64,000 nt of DNA from Cryptomeria japonica (taxonomy: Eukaryota > Streptophyta > Pinopsida > Cupressales > Cupressaceae), in NCBI RefSeq assembly GCF_030272615.1, contig NC_081410.1:144640349-144704348 (forward strand), given 5' to 3'. Below, piece by piece: positions 11,281 through 24,487 of this stretch; within the stretch, counting starts at the first letter, position 1, and each line of letters starts with the position of its first letter. A program made the translations under genes and the position numbers. The notes beneath the pieces were generated by a model, which made no database searches, had not been told where the DNA came from, and worked only from the letters and a program-made list of their open reading frames with translations.

Positions 11281-14200
11281 AGCACATCTTCTTGGATAAT
11301 GTTGGCACTCATGCATGTAATGATGCATGGTTAATTGACTTAGGTGCATCTTTTCATATGACCTCTAATTGAGATTTGTTTTCTATGAAGAATTTGATGG
11401 AGATAAAGTATCTTTTTGATGACTCTCATTTAAATATTATTGCCATGGTAAATTTAGAATCAAGTTTCCCAATGGTAGAATAAAAAAGATTCATGGTGTG
11501 TTGCATATCCTTGGACTAGCACAATTTTCTTTACATGTAAGCAAACCAATAGATGCAAGTAGCAAGATGGTTAGAGGTGTTATGGTGATTGATAGAGGTG
11601 TCATATATGAAGCACTATATAAGCCAGATGCATATGCCATTGATTGTTATATTACTTCTATAAAAATAAAATCTATGGCTACTTTTTTGGAAGAGATGAG
11701 GGTTTCACCTATACCAAATGGCCATGGCTTTTAGGTACACAAGGGTGATTTAAAAAAAATCAAAGTTACCTATAGAGAAGACTATGTTATGACACCAAAT
11801 ACTTGTCTACATTAGATAAAAGGGTCTAGGGACCTTGAAAAATAGAAACCATGTCGAGCTTTTGGTTGATTGTAATCTTGATTTTAATTTATGTGAGCAT
11901 TGAATTTATGAAAAAAACATTTAGTTTTAGTCAAGTTCTCATAAACCTTGTGGTGTGTTGGATCTTATTCATTATAATTTTTTTGGTCTAATAGATGTTC
12001 CTTGCTTCAAAAAATTGACATATTATGTTTCATTTATTGATGATTATAAAAGGACATGGGTTATATTTTTTTTAAATTAAATTTAAAATTTTGATTTAAT
12101 TTAAATAATTTGAAGCAATGCTTGAGTTGCAGAGTACAAATAATATAAAATGTTTGAGGAGTGATAATTGTAGTGAATTTTTCTCTCTTGATTTTGATAG
12201 ATTTTGTAAAGATTGTGGCACTCATAGGCAAAAGATAACTCTATATTCTCTACAACAAAATGGAGTTGTAGAAAGAATGAACCATGACACTTATGGAGAA
12301 GGCTAGGAGTATGTTGAGTGGTGTTGATCTAGAATATTTTTTTTGGATGAAGTTATTTCTGCTACTTGTTACCTAATTCATAGGCAGCTCTTGTTGATAA
12401 AACGCCTATGGAGGCAAGGTCAATTCATAAGCCTTCATTGAGATATTTTAGAGTTTTTGGAACTACAAAGCATATGCACATGTGCTAAAGGAGAAATGAA
12501 CAAATTTGAAGAATAGGGTTGTGAAATGTATCTTAATTGTGAATAATTATGTTGTGGAAGTAAAAATATTGGGATCCCATTGCATAAATTGTATTATATA
12601 ATACTTGTCTTATTTTTAGAGAAACTAAGCCTCCTTCTATAACATTGTAGCTAGAACAAAATAAAAATAAAAATGAGATTCAATTTCCTTCTACACCTAA
12701 CAAAGTTGAATCAAGACCCCCAGATAGATAAGAAGTTGAGGAGAGCTCGTCGAGCTTTGAATCTTCACAAAAGAAGGAAGAAAATCCAACTCAACTTCTT
12801 CAAAGGTCTACACGGCATAGAAAACCACTTGAAAGGTATTCACTTGATGATTGTAGATGTATTTTTTCTTTGAATAATAACATAGATAAACCCATATATG
12901 TAGAGGAGACTTTAGGTATGAATGATACAAAATCTAGGAAAAATTATATGCATGAAAAAATGGTAGCTTTGAGAAATAATGATACACGGGATCTTGTACC
13001 ATTGCCCAAAGGATGAAAACGTATTGGTTGTAAATGGGTGTTCAAGAAAAAGATTGGTTTAGATGGAGTTATTGATAAGTATAACACAAGGCTAGTTGTG
13101 AAAGGCTACTCTTAGATTGAGGGTGTTGATTATGGTGAAATATTTTTCTTATTGCAAAAATGACATCCATTAGATTTATGCTTTCTATTGTTGGTACTTA
13201 TGATTTATAGGTTGAGAAAATGGATGTGAAAATGACTTTCCTTCATGGTGATTTGGAGGAGGATATTTATATGACAAAACTAGAGCACCACATAGTGAAA
13301 GATAAAAGTAATTTGGTTTTTAAATTAAAGAAATCTTAAGATGGCCTCAAATAGAATCCTAATATGTGGTACCAAAATTTTGATGCATATGGATTAAGTT
13401 TGGGATTTGAGAATTCTTAATCAAATCAATGCGTTTATTTTAATTCTTATGGTGATAATTTCCTATAAATTACATTATATGTTTTTCATTGGTAAAGGGA
13501 AATGCATGGTTTCATAACTAAAGTCTCAACTTGTAGTTAAATTTGAAATGAAAGATCTTGGTGCAACTACACATTCTTGGGAGAGAAATTGGAAAAGATA
13601 AAGTGAACAAAAACCTATGAATAGGCTAGAGTAAGTATGTGAATTCAATTTTATAAAGGTTTGACATTCAAGATTGTAGACCAATTATATTTACAATTGA
13701 AACAAACTTATTTGCTTCATATTGTCCTCCATTCCCATCAGAGATGAAAGACATGAGTAAAGTGTCTTACCAAAGTGCAATTGAAAATTCGATGTATGAT
13801 ATGGTCTACACTAAACCACAAATTTCTCAAGAAGTGAGAGTTCTATCTAGATATATGTCTAATCTTGGTAGAGTTTATTGGAATGCATTTAAAAGAGTCT
13901 TCATATATTTGAATAGTAATTTGATAAGAGATGAGATTTTCCTTGATATTCTTGGTTATGTAGATTCAAACTAGGTAGGTGATTTTGATAGTAAGAGATC
14001 CATTAGTTCTTATGTGTTTAATTTAGTTGGTGGTGCAATCGATAGGATGAAGGAATGAAAGGTTGTGGTTGCTTTGTCCACTATTGAAGCTAAGAATATA
14101 GCAACCAATTATGCTTGTAAACAAGTCATTTTTCTTAAGAGACTGTGTTCAAATATTAGAACAAAACAAGGTGCAATGATAATTTATTGTGACAGTCAGA

Positions 14201-14460
14201 GTGTAATTTGCCTATGAACTTGACATTTCATGCTAGGACCACTTGCACATTGATGTTTAGTATCATTTTGTTAGTAATATGGTTGGGATGATAGGGTGAA
14301 GTTGATTAAGGTAGAAACTTTGGTGAATATTCTATATTATTTAACTAAGGTTGTGAGCACTTATAATTTCATATGGTATATGGATTTTATGGGGATCTCA
14401 ACCCCTAGCAATTAAAATATGATGTTGGTACCCCTCCCATTGCTCTTGCAAGATGTTCAA
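11281..14460 (+). pseudogene. Broken Ty1/copia retrotransposon pol
   Basis: Copia-order pol fragments follow each other on the plus strand in shifting frames. The protease site appears near 11330 (WLIDLGASFHM, where D-S-G is expected). Integrase follows near 11950-12300, with LRSDNCSEF and QQNGVVERMNH, the usual catalytic Asp and Glu motifs. Reverse transcriptase lies near 12960-13500, including GCKWVFKKK and VEKMDVKMTFLHGDLEEDIYM. RNase H lies near 13760-14220 (YQSAIENSMYDMVYTKP; then ALSTIEAKN and IYCDSQS). Protease-integrase-RT-RNase H is the copia order, unlike the gypsy element further right. Dozens of stops and indels show an old dead copy. No gag or 5' LTR was found to the left, so the 5' end is lost. 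Confidence 0.85.
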
Positions 14461-14472
14461 CAAGTGGGAGAA
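14461..14472 (+). other. Polypurine tract of the copia element
   Basis: CAAGTGGGAGAA lies directly before TGTTGG. This purine-rich tract is the usual plus-strand primer of plant copia elements and marks the start of the 3' LTR. Confidence 0.75.
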
Positions 14473-15000
14473 TGTTGGAAAAATGGTGTCTCGACCTTGT
14501 GATTACTAAAGGTTTTGTTGATTAATGAGTGTGTGGGTTTGTAAGGGCATTACCACCCTTGTGGGGCCATGTGCCCCAATGGAGGTTAGGAGTCAGTGCC
14601 TCTAAAAGCCACATTTTATGTATAGTTCATTATTGTAAATCTTGATCATTTATTGTTTAACAATTGATATTATGTATGCTTTGTTAAGGCAACCCTATTT
14701 TATGAGGGCTTTATATTATGGTTATGTATTGTGATGTATTATGAGAGGTTGATAACTTTCGAGTTGCCTCTAGATCTTTGTTGGTGATACTACTGTGAGA
14801 AGCTTTCTTTTCAAGTATATTCTAATTTGTTGTTTTTTTAATAATATATTGGACAAGTTTTGGAGTGTGAATATTTTCTTCTGAAAGGGTTCTCCCCACA
14901 TAAATCACTATGTTGTGCTATGTATGCTATTTATGTTAAAAAAATTGCAACTATTGTAAAAATCTGAAATGTTTTTATTACCCTCCTCTTAAGATTAGTT
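14473..15000 (+). repeat. Copia 3' LTR (right end uncertain)
   Basis: It starts with TGTTGGAAAAATGG straight after the polypurine tract. It contains a U5-like stretch near 14880-14920 (GGGTTCTCCCCACATAAATCAC), as in many plant copia LTRs. The matching 5' LTR is absent, so the right boundary cannot be fixed; about 15000 is an estimate. Confidence 0.6.
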
Positions 15001-15080
15001 ATGAAGTTTTTCTACTACCTTAACTTATATAATTGACATGGTTTGTTTTAGCTGCAATGATGTCTCAAAGAGGAAAAAAA

Positions 15081-15439
15081 TGTAGATACCTAAAATGCAT
15101 CCTACTTTTACATTGTCATCGCACTAGGTGCATCTCACAAATCTACTTCCAAAATTAATTATAATAAATATTATTTATTTAATTAATCTATTCAATCATT
15201 CTCCCAACATTAATCAAATAACTACTAAATATTTAATTAGCCAACCTAACTATTCTTTTGACATTACTTAAATAAATTAACCTTACACTTTAATAAAATA
15301 TAAGTAAATAATCATGAAAATAGTAGAGCAGAAAATCTTAGTGAAAATACTAATTTGCACTCGCAACAACTATAGGAAGATAAAAATGAGGAGGAAACAT
15401 ATACTTGTAGCCTAAAATATTACAAAGGATTGGAAATTT
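15081..15439 (+). repeat. LTR-like remnant beginning TGTAGATACC
   Basis: The start TGTAGATACCTAAAATG closely resembles the reverse complement of 24353 leftward (TGTAGACACCTAAAATTG), suggesting the same LTR family. After it the sequence is AT-rich with no gene. It runs without a clear end into the LINE ORF1 region, so it is probably truncated. Confidence 0.4.
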
Positions 15440-16560
15440 AATCGATGTCTCCTTGGAGGTTTCTAAGGAAGTTATTATGCTCATGAATCTAGCTTTAATT
15501 TTCCATTTCATTGGACCAAGCGTGGATAGGAAAAAAATTAGGGTTCAGATTGAGGAAAACTAGAAAACCCAAGAGATCATAAATGTTTTGCTGAAAGGAT
15601 TCTTTATTTCTATATATGTTTCTTCAAAAAAAAGGGATAAAGAACACAAGGAGGCTTGCGGAGAATGGGGGAATGTCCACTATATATGCAAAAATGCTAT
15701 CCCAACTTCAAACTGACCAAACTCAATCCATATGACATACCTCTTTGGATACGACTGTATAATCTCCCTCTAGAATATAGGTCTAAGGAATGCTTGGAAA
15801 AAAATGGTTGATCCCTAGGCACCCTAATCAATATCGATGCAAATATTGAGAACATGTATTCGACACTTATGCTAGATTAAAAATTGTTGCTATAGACAAA
15901 TCCCTAAGGAGATTGATCCATTGGATCTAGAGTTGGCATTGAAGAGGATATGAAATATTGTTTGCGATAAGGGAAGCGAGATCATAAGTAAACATAAAAT
16001 GGTTAGTAAATGGATTTTGAAGAAGCATAATAAAAATGAGGTGGGTCTATCGATTCACAAGTTCAACCATTGCACGAATGGATCCAATGTCTCAACAATT
16101 AGAAAGGAAGCACAAAAAAAAGCAAATGAGATGATGGGGGAGTGGTGATTTTCTTGTGGACAAAAATGGTTTAATGAGTAGTACAACACATGGATCAAAT
16201 CAATTGATATTAATTAAGGAGAACATTGTAGATTGGAAGAAGGAACTACCAAGCAGGAACAACGATGAGGCTGAGGAGGCCACAAGTCTTAATGATGTTG
16301 ATAGCGTTCTGGAAGAAGTGTTTTCAGATGATGAGATTGAAGAAGAAGATAAGATTGGCATTATATAAACTAGATGTATTAGCTAATCAGCAACTAAGGC
16401 TCTCGACAAATCAAAAAAAGGAAAAGGTAAAAAAATAAACAACCAAAAAAGAGAGAAGGAAGCAACAAAGAAAGGCCTTCCTAGCATCAATAATTTTTTG
16501 ATATCCAAGAGAGCACAATATTTCTTGGAGAACAATGAAGATCTCTATGTAGAATGTTAT
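15440..16560 (+). pseudogene. LINE ORF1 remnant (DUF4283-type)
   Basis: Translation in two or three frames gives the typical opening of plant LINE ORF1: a segment like EVIMLMNLALIFHFIGPSV near 15470-15520, then YPNFKLTKLNPYDIPLWIRL and NLPLEYRSKECLEK near 15690-15800. In intact plant LINEs this DUF4283 domain is part of the RNA-binding ORF1 protein that coats the element RNA. The remainder (to about 16560) includes an acidic stretch (EEVFSDDEIEEEDK). Frameshifts and stops make it non-functional. It lies directly upstream of ORF2 of the same element. Confidence 0.7.
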
Positions 16561-19500
16561 GGGCTTAAATTCCCTTGACAAGCGATTCTTGATGAAGCAT
16601 CATTTAGATAAGATATCTTCTAGCATCATAATGCTTCAAGAGACAATCAAAATTGACTGAAGCAAAAAAAAATTCAAAATATTGTAAATCTTGGGAGGGT
16701 TGCTTTCACATTTCTAAAGGTTTGGCAGGTGGACTTCCAGTGTTATGTAATAATGGAAATATAACTGTGAGAGTGGTCAAATCTAAGGTGAATTGGATGG
16801 AATGCAAACTTATCAATATCTACTCAAATCTTAGCTTTGAACTATTTAATGAATATGACCATATAAAAATAGAACAAAAAAATAAATATAGATAAAATTG
16901 AGTAATAAAGTTAAGATGTTGAGATGGTAACTATCTCGTGGCAATGCAATACTCAACCTAAAAATGAAAAAAGAAGAGGGCTCAACATAATCAACAAGAC
17001 AATAATAGACTTATGAGAATTTGTGGATGAAATCAAGGTGGTTGGTTTCCCTACCTCCAATAGAATATTCACTTGGACCAATAGACAATTAGGTTTTACA
17101 AATATCTCAAAAAAGCTTGACAAGTTTTTGTTATCCCCATATTGGATAGAGGGGGAGAGCTTGGTAGAGACACACATACTTGCTATGTCCATCTTTTACC
17201 ATTTCCTAATGATGTTGGAGATTAAAGAGTATGATAAACCTACTAAATATTTCTTCAAATTTGAAAATATGTGGTGGCATGAGGAGAGTCTAGTACTACC
17301 CATTGAAGAGTGGTGGAAGGAATATATAAAGATACTATGAGTTATATGCAATTCATAAAATCAAAGTTGAAAGAGTGGAACATGATTGTTTTCGAAAACA
17401 TTTTTTAAGAAAAGGAAAGAATAGAAAATGAATTAAAAGAATTAAATAGCAAAGTTATTTTGATGAGAATGTTTCAAGAGGACTTTATAAAAGAAAAACT
17501 GCTCAAATTTCAATACTCGGAGATTCTTGCACACAAGGAGATATACTGGTGGGACAAAGCCAATGTATTGTGTTTAGGTTTGGTGATTCAAATTCAAAAT
17601 TACTTCATGCCTCAACAAGGGCCCAACGTGCATAGAATAAGATAGACAATATAACAGTGGCCAACAGTGACACTTTGTATGATAGAGACTCTATTGAAAA
17701 GGTTGTGGTAGATTTCTTCACACAAATGTTGGGATCAACGCTGAACGCCACATGTGCAATGGACTCCTCAATTTTGGAGTATATACTAGAATGCATATAA
17801 GAGGCAGAAAATCGAATACTCAATGAGAAGATCTCATTGGAGGAGGTTTGAAAAGCTATGTTCCAGATGCACTTAGATAAATCTTCGAGCCCTGATGACT
17901 TTCCAATGGCTTTTTATCAAGTGTGTTGGTCCTTTATCAAAGAGGATGTATGGCAAGTGGTGGAAGACTTTAGAGTGAAAAAAAGATTTGCGAAAGACCT
18001 AAACAATCCTGTCATCACTCTAATTCCAAAGAAAAATGAACCCAAAACTTTTGGCAATTATCGCTCGATCTCATTGTACAACTGAATTTATAAAATAATA
18101 ACGAAAGTGCTTGCCAACCGATTGAAGAAAGTCTTGAATTATGTTATATTTGAGGAACAAAATGGCTTCTGCCCTTGTAGTGATATTACTGATAGTATCA
18201 TTGTAATAAAAGGCTCTATTCAACTTTATGCAGTTCGTAGAGAGATTAAAAAAAAAAAAAAAAGTTGGACCTTTATCAGAAGGAGGAAGATTTGGTGTGT
18301 TTCACACTTTCTCACCTTCACAGGGAGCAGTTACTTGATGGTCGGGTAGAAGTATGGATGGAGGGGGATTTGGGATGGACTGCCACATGAAGTGTTTCAG
18401 TTTATATAGTTCATTTCTGCTTTATGAAGTGCTGTTGATTCACTTTTTTGGTCTTGAAAATATTGTAACTATGGCATTTTCTAGCTGCCTCTTTGCTGTC
18501 AGGACAGTATGTTGTTTGTATCAGGATTAATGTCTACTCGTAACTGTATTATCTTTTCTTGTGGGGCTTTTTTGAGCATGGCCTAAGCCCGCGTTGACTG
18601 TGATACTTTTGTATCTTTTGTGGTTATATTATAATCAATTCCAATAAATAAGGTTATTCACACGATGGTGTATGAGAGAATAAAGGGTATGATGATAAAA
18701 TAGGATATGAGTAAGGCCTACGATAGGGTTGATTAGAAATTTCTTGAGACTATTCTGAAGAGGTTTGGCTTTAGCAAATCATGGATAAAAATGATTCAAT
18801 TTTGTATTTCATCCATTAGATACTCAATAAATGTTAATGACTCATTGTGTGGCTTCTTTTTGGCTTGCAGCAACCTGTAACAAGGGATCCATTATCCCCT
18901 TTTCTTTTTGCAATAATGGTGGAATCCATGGGACATCAATCTCAAGGAGAAGAGAATGTAATAGATGGAAGGGTATTAAAAATGTGATGCATATAGTGCT
19001 ATTCGAAGATGCAAATATGCGAGAACTGAAAGAGATTAAGAATACCTTGGAGGAATATTCCAATTTATTGAAGCAAACAATAAATAAAGAGAAGTCCAAT
19101 ATCATATTCTTTAATAAAAAAAAGCCCATCCCATATTTCTCGGGTTCTCAATTGAAGTGATCCCATGCAAGCATTTGGGGGCTTCACTCATCTTGGGAAT
19201 ATGTCAGTCACAACATTGGGTAGATATTTTGAACAATTGTAAGAATAAGATGACATCATAGAAGAACCTATGGCTATCCTTGGCTGGAAGAATGACAATG
19301 ATTAGGTCTATACTCTCTATTGTCTCAATCTACATTATGTGTTACTTTTAGATTATACACAAAATAGAAGCCAGTCTGGAAAGTTTTCCATAAAAGTTCC
19401 TATGGGAGGGTTCCAAAGAGGAAGAGAAACTTTCCTCAGTTCCTTGGGATAGGGCTTGTATGCCAAAGGTGGCTAGGGGCATCGGTTTCAAGAAAATGAA

Positions 19501-21128
19501 GATGCTTAGTTTGGCTTTAGGGGCAAATCTATAATGGAAGATGTATAGAGAGTCAATAGATTGTGGTACAAGATTTGCAACACAAATATTTAGATGGTTT
19601 TAAGCCCAACAAGATTCTCATTATGGGGAACTTAGAGGGAGGTTTGGCTGTTTTTATGGAATTGCAAGAATCTTATAGTTTATCTAACATGGAAGGTCCA
19701 TAATGGCAAGCTTGCAAGCTACTGGATGGATTCGTGGAATGGTTACAAGCCGCTTGTGGAATGGTTACAAGTTGCTTGTAGAAGTTGGTAGTCTAAAAGA
19801 ATACACAACTTCAATTATCGATTTGGTTGGTCCAATTGTGAGAGATTATATTCAAGAGAACTAGTGATATTGAGGTAGTTGAAGCACATCAATAGATGTT
19901 CGTCACCTTCCAATACCAAAGGATGTGGAGGGGGCATTAAAGGATGAACTTGGCCAGAGACAAGTGGTGATTTTAGAATAGGAGGATGAAGTGGTGTGGT
20001 GTGGATCAAGATTGGGTGAGCACTTCACGAAGATTGGGAATCAAACTCAAAATGCAATACAAGTTGATAAGACATGATTGTTGGCTCTTTGTTGGCACCC
20101 CTCGGTCTTACCTAAGGTTGTGCTTTCTTATGGACAACGCTCCATAAGAGAATCCTTACGACAGACAGACTACAGATGATGAGATTACATGGGCCCAATA
20201 GATGTGTAATATGCTATAACAACAATGAGTCCATTAATCCTCTCCTAGTGGGGTGTGAGTACCCAGGAAAAGTGTGGAATTGGATACAAGTTGCTCTAGG
20301 TTGATCTAGGCCTAGGCAAGAAGAGTTGAGAGATCTCATCACCAGCTGGTTGAAGGGGAAGACGTAAGAATTATGATTGAACTTATGGATTGTCACCCCA
20401 TCAATGGTCGTATGAAATATCTCGAAAGAGAGAAATCGACGAATATTCAAAGAGATGAGTATAGATGTGGGGTTTCTTATCATAAAATCAAAGACAACTT
20501 GTGTGAATTAATGAACGCTAAATGTCAAATTAAATCTGGGACTATTTTCACATAATGGGACAAGGATATACAAAGAGAATGGAGTGGTTTGAAAAGACCA
20601 AAGGGTCCCTTGAAGGACAAAACAAAGCAGAGGAGAGGGCAGTTTGGCGGGGGTCCAAAGATTGGAAGATTCAAAATAAACTTTGACGGATCTACTAAAG
20701 GGAACACCGGGCCTAGTCAAGGCTTCTTGCATAATCAAAGATGGTAGTGGAAACTACGTTTAGGCTGCTTCATAGAGGTTGGGTCATGTAACTAATAATG
20801 AGGCGGAGATGGAAGCACTAGCTCTTGGTTTGGGGATTTGGAAAGAAAAAAACATAAGGGTGACTCTCTTTTGTGTATCCAAGAAATAATCAAACAAAAT
20901 ACTCTTAATTGAAAACTCAAAATCTGGATACAATTGATATGGACAATTTTACATGATTTTGAAGATTCCAAATTGTCACGTGTGTTTCATGAAGCCATTG
21001 GGGTGGCTAACTTATTAGCCAACCACAGAGTCTCCCAAGAGGAGGATGATATTATTGATTCAAATCCAAACAAATGGCTCGGCTTAGAGGCTTGTTTATC
21101 TAAAGACATGAAAGGGGTGGAGGACTAA
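16560..21128 (+). pseudogene. LINE ORF2 remnant: endonuclease, RT, zinc region, RNase H
   Basis: The domain order is that of plant L1 ORF2. The apurinic-type endonuclease (16560-17340) shows LSWNLNSLDKR-like and IIMLQET motifs at its start and RIFTWTNRQLGFTNISKKLD further on; the SDH motif near its end has become SIFYH. The RT spans about 17820-19400: GNYRSISLYN, then after an insertion DMSKAYDRVD at about 18700. The zinc-binding region lies at 20090-20290 and RNase H at 20640-21128 (KINFDGSTKGN; TNNEAEMEALALG). Many stops, including Trp-to-stop changes, and frameshifts break it. The RT core is split by an insertion at about 18213-18650. Confidence 0.8.
18213..18650 (+). mobile_element. Nested 5'-truncated LINE tail inside the RT
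   Basis: The RT translation runs as far as SDITDSIIVIK and resumes as KVIHTMVYERIKGMM, with about 440 unrelated bases between. The insert ends TTTGTATCTTTTGTGGTTATATTATAATCAATTCCAATAAATA, read here in pieces as a typical plant LINE 3' UTR and tail. It contains an A16 run near 18249. AATAAAAGG at the left and AATAAATAAGG at the right may be a degenerate target duplication. The edges are placed by loss of RT homology and may be off by about 10 bases. Confidence 0.55.
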
Positions 21129-22144
21129 TGTTACATCCATGAAGGGACAAAAATAGGCCCTTACATAATGTCCATATTTGGCGGGTTCCCAGTCTTTGTC
21201 CATTCGAGCAGCAAAGTAAAGGACAAGCTCAATTATGAAGGGAGGTAGTACTGTTCAGCATGGTTATCATGCTGTTCGTGATAATGGTTGGGCCTGAATT
21301 CTGAGTTTCAAAAATGATTGAGTCGATTTTTGATGCCTTTGCATCGAAGACCGATGCTTGAAATGGTAGAGAAATTTTGATAGACCGTAGACCATTTCTC
21401 TACCATTTGGTAGGTTGTTTGATCCTCTCCAGTTATAGAATCTCAACTACAAAGATATGTTGCGGTGATAGATTGGGTTCCCAAGATGGTCACATGTCTT
21501 TCTCACTTCAAAGGACAGAAGCTCAGCTTTTCCTAGTGCAACTTTTATGATAGAGGTAGGTGGAGGGGTTGATCAATTGAATATTAGATAGGTGGGATCT
21601 ACATTTAAGCTTCCTTTTGGTTTCTATTGATCAAGGCAGGTTGGAAATTACTCCAATTTAGTTGTGTGGTGCTCTCATTCGATTTGAGTGCTTGGTGTTG
21701 CTCAAATTGTTTATTTGCTTGTTATTCTAACATGACAGTGCAGTAATGGAGGCTTTCTTTACTAACATTGCACAAGCTATTGGATTCATTCACCGAGCTG
21801 CCAGTTTTGCAGAAGACATTTAGCTTGATGTTATGCACACGATTAACAAAGTCAACAAAGACCCGAAGCTTGGTTATATTATGGGCATTTTTGATGTTGA
21901 GGTTGTGAAAAGAAACAAATCATGTGAAAACCCCTTAAAATTTTTAGGGGGTCTTAGAGAACAATGAGATGTCTCCTTGTGCTAGTTATGTAAGTTTTTT
22001 GGAGGATCTTTTTTCTGCTCATCAGCTAGAACATACCAATGAACTAGTGGATGGTATCAACTCTATCTCACAAGAAATGTAATAGTTACTTTTTCAACAT
22101 AAGGAGCTACCCCTTCTGCAGTGCATACCTTAAAAAAAAAAAAA
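21129..22144 (+). mobile_element. LINE 3' UTR and A13 tail
   Basis: Non-coding sequence follows the RNase H stop and ends in an A13 run at 22132-22144, taken as the poly(A) tail of the LINE that begins near 15440. A short decayed frame near 21748-21960 has no recognisable motif. A target duplication could not be matched because the 5' boundary is unclear. Confidence 0.5.
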
Positions 22145-23565
22145 CTTTACTGATTGATATGATCAATTCAATTTTTTTTCTAAAGTCTTCATTTTAATCA
22201 AAAAAAATTATATTTATTTTAATTCATTTAAATTCGTTCCTACCATTAGTTGAATACAAAAATTAAGAGTAGTCGAGTGATTAATCATTTACACATTCCT
22301 TCACCACTTTGTTTAAAATAAACAAAATCACCTTATACATAGATGTAAGCACATAAGGTTCCAAAAAGGCCTATTTTCAATTCACACTTTCCATCAAGAT
22401 TGAGAAAATATCCACCCTTCATCTCTTCCCAATCTCTTCCCAAAAAAATCATGCTTACCAATCAAAATGCCACTTTTGAGCATCTCACTCTCCCTTGCAA
22501 ATGGATCAAACCCATCCCTCAATTGCACAAGAGAAAATCTCATCCTTTAATCACTCTCATCCAAAATCTATAATTCCACCCTTCCATAAACCATTTTTAA
22601 CAAGAGGAATTTGATGCAAGGCAAAGTTATGTTGTTGGATGGAGAAACTTGCAACAATCAACCAATCCTCTTAATCAAATCATTTGATCAACAATATTTG
22701 TTTGAAGAGAATTTTTTTCTCTTCTTGCCATTTGGTTTCATTCCTTTGGTCGTATCAAAGGCATGTAGCTAGGTATGAAGTATGAATTTTATTTTATGCA
22801 TTTTCTGATTGCTTTGCTCTATATTTTGGTGCACATAAATAAGACTAATTAAGCAACTAGATAACTAAAGACACTTTGCACATCAAAAGAAAAATATTTT
22901 TCTATCTCTTACCTCTTTTTCTTCTTTTGGTGATTTATCATTTAGGTTGTACACCCAATGTAGAGGGAATTGTAGCGTTCAAAGGTCAATTCAGCCTTCT
23001 AGTTCTTACATACTTTTATGGTATATAGAACCCTTTTAACTACCTATGAGAAGGTGCACCATCATACAAACTTGAGACCTTTTTGTACTTTTTTTCATGA
23101 TGGCACTCTACTCTCACGTATCACTTTGCTTCCATGTACCATCAATTATATTTAATTTTTGGTTTATTAAGATGTTTAGTATGTAGAAAGGATTGTTTTT
23201 TAGTGTCATCACTCTTTAACACATCAATAGTATATAATAAAGCATGACATTTTAGACAATTGTCTATTAGGGTTGTAGGTACATTGAAAGGAAGGAGTAG
23301 TAAGTTAGAGTGTTAGGGGTCTTTCTAGGAGTAGTAAGGGAAAAAATTAAACATTTGAAACGTATCGTGCATTTGCACATGAGTACCATGGATTGGTTGG
23401 TTCTACCCGAAAATAAGAATTTGTTTGAATGGAAACACAACATGATAACTCTTTTGTTAGGCCAAGTGCATTGGAACATTGTTAGCTAGAATCTATATAA
23501 ACTTCAATTGGGTACAATTAGTTTGGTGAATTACAAACACGGTTGAATTGTCAAAAAGCTATAGC
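22145..23565. other. Non-coding AT-rich interval
   Basis: I see no gene, RNA or clear repeat boundary. Short open frames on both strands carry no motif. Confidence 0.5.
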
Positions 23566-24353
23566 AATGTTGTTGAAGTATGGTGTTGCTCTCATTAGGA
23601 CATCGATTATTATTGTAGCTATATATGGCGAAAATGGAATGATAAAAGCTACTATAAAATGATCAAGGATCTAACCACATAAAAACCCTAGTTCTACAAT
23701 GAAAATCCACCATACACCAATGAAGAACCTAAAACATGCAAAACAACAAAATAGAAAGATTACATGATTCACATGCTTAGTAGGGTTTGATCTCCATTGT
23801 TTCCTATCTCCATTGATCTTGCTTGATATGATTGCTCTCATATTTTATGTCTACATAAGAGCTCAACAAAGAACGGATTGTGATTGTGTAGATGCTTGAG
23901 TGATTGATTGATCACATCAGCTAGATAGATGCATTAGTTGATTAATTGATTAGGATGAAAGGATCCTCTTATAGAGAGGACACCTTAGAAAATGGAGGGA
24001 TAAGATTAAAAGGTGAAAGGATAAATTGTTGGCTAGGATTAAAGGATAGGTGGAGGAAATGATAAAATATTAAAGAGGTGGTTAAAGATAAATTAAGAGA
24101 TGGATGACAAGTGTCATGGAAGAAAAAATCTAATGGATTAATTAAATGCATAAAGATTTATTTAATTAATAGAGGAAGTGGGGACCAATTAAATAAATAA
24201 AATATTTATTTAATTTAAAGAAAGGCTAGAAGAGGAGAAATGAATTAATTGAATAAATAAAGATCTATTTAATTAATAGATAACTTAGGATAAAATAATT
24301 AAATAAATAAAAATATTTATTTAATTAATACAAGACAATTTTAGGTGTCTACA
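23566..24353 (-). repeat. Probable solo LTR
   Basis: Read on the minus strand it starts TGTAGACACCTAAAATTG at 24353. A TATA-like CTATAAGAG lies near 23970. ATAGC occurs at 24354-24358 just outside the LTR start and again at 23561-23565. The left copy is two bases away from the first TG, so the target duplication is plausible but not perfect. No internal domain is present. The (AATAAATAAA)-rich stretch near 24170-24330 belongs to it. Confidence 0.5.
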
Positions 24354-24358
24354 ATAGC

Positions 24359-24487
24359 ATATTCATGCATGGTTGTGACAAGAAGGCCCTTGAATTGTTT
24401 GAACAAATGAAAAACTCTAGCAAGAACCTATACCACATAACCTTTGTTAGTGTTTTGTCTGATACTTCTATAGAAAACAAGGAGTAA
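24359..24487 (+). pseudogene. PPR gene fragment (43 codons)
   Basis: The translation reads IFMHGCDKKALELFEQMKN, then HITFVSVLSD, ending in TAA. This is the typical end of one PPR motif and the start of the next in PLS-class pentatricopeptide repeat proteins; compare AMHGYGKKTLELFEQMKD and HITFVSVLSACS in the intact gene at 42785-44857. It starts right at the edge of the probable solo LTR, and no upstream PPR sequence was found on the other side. It is a relic, not a working gene. Confidence 0.6.
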
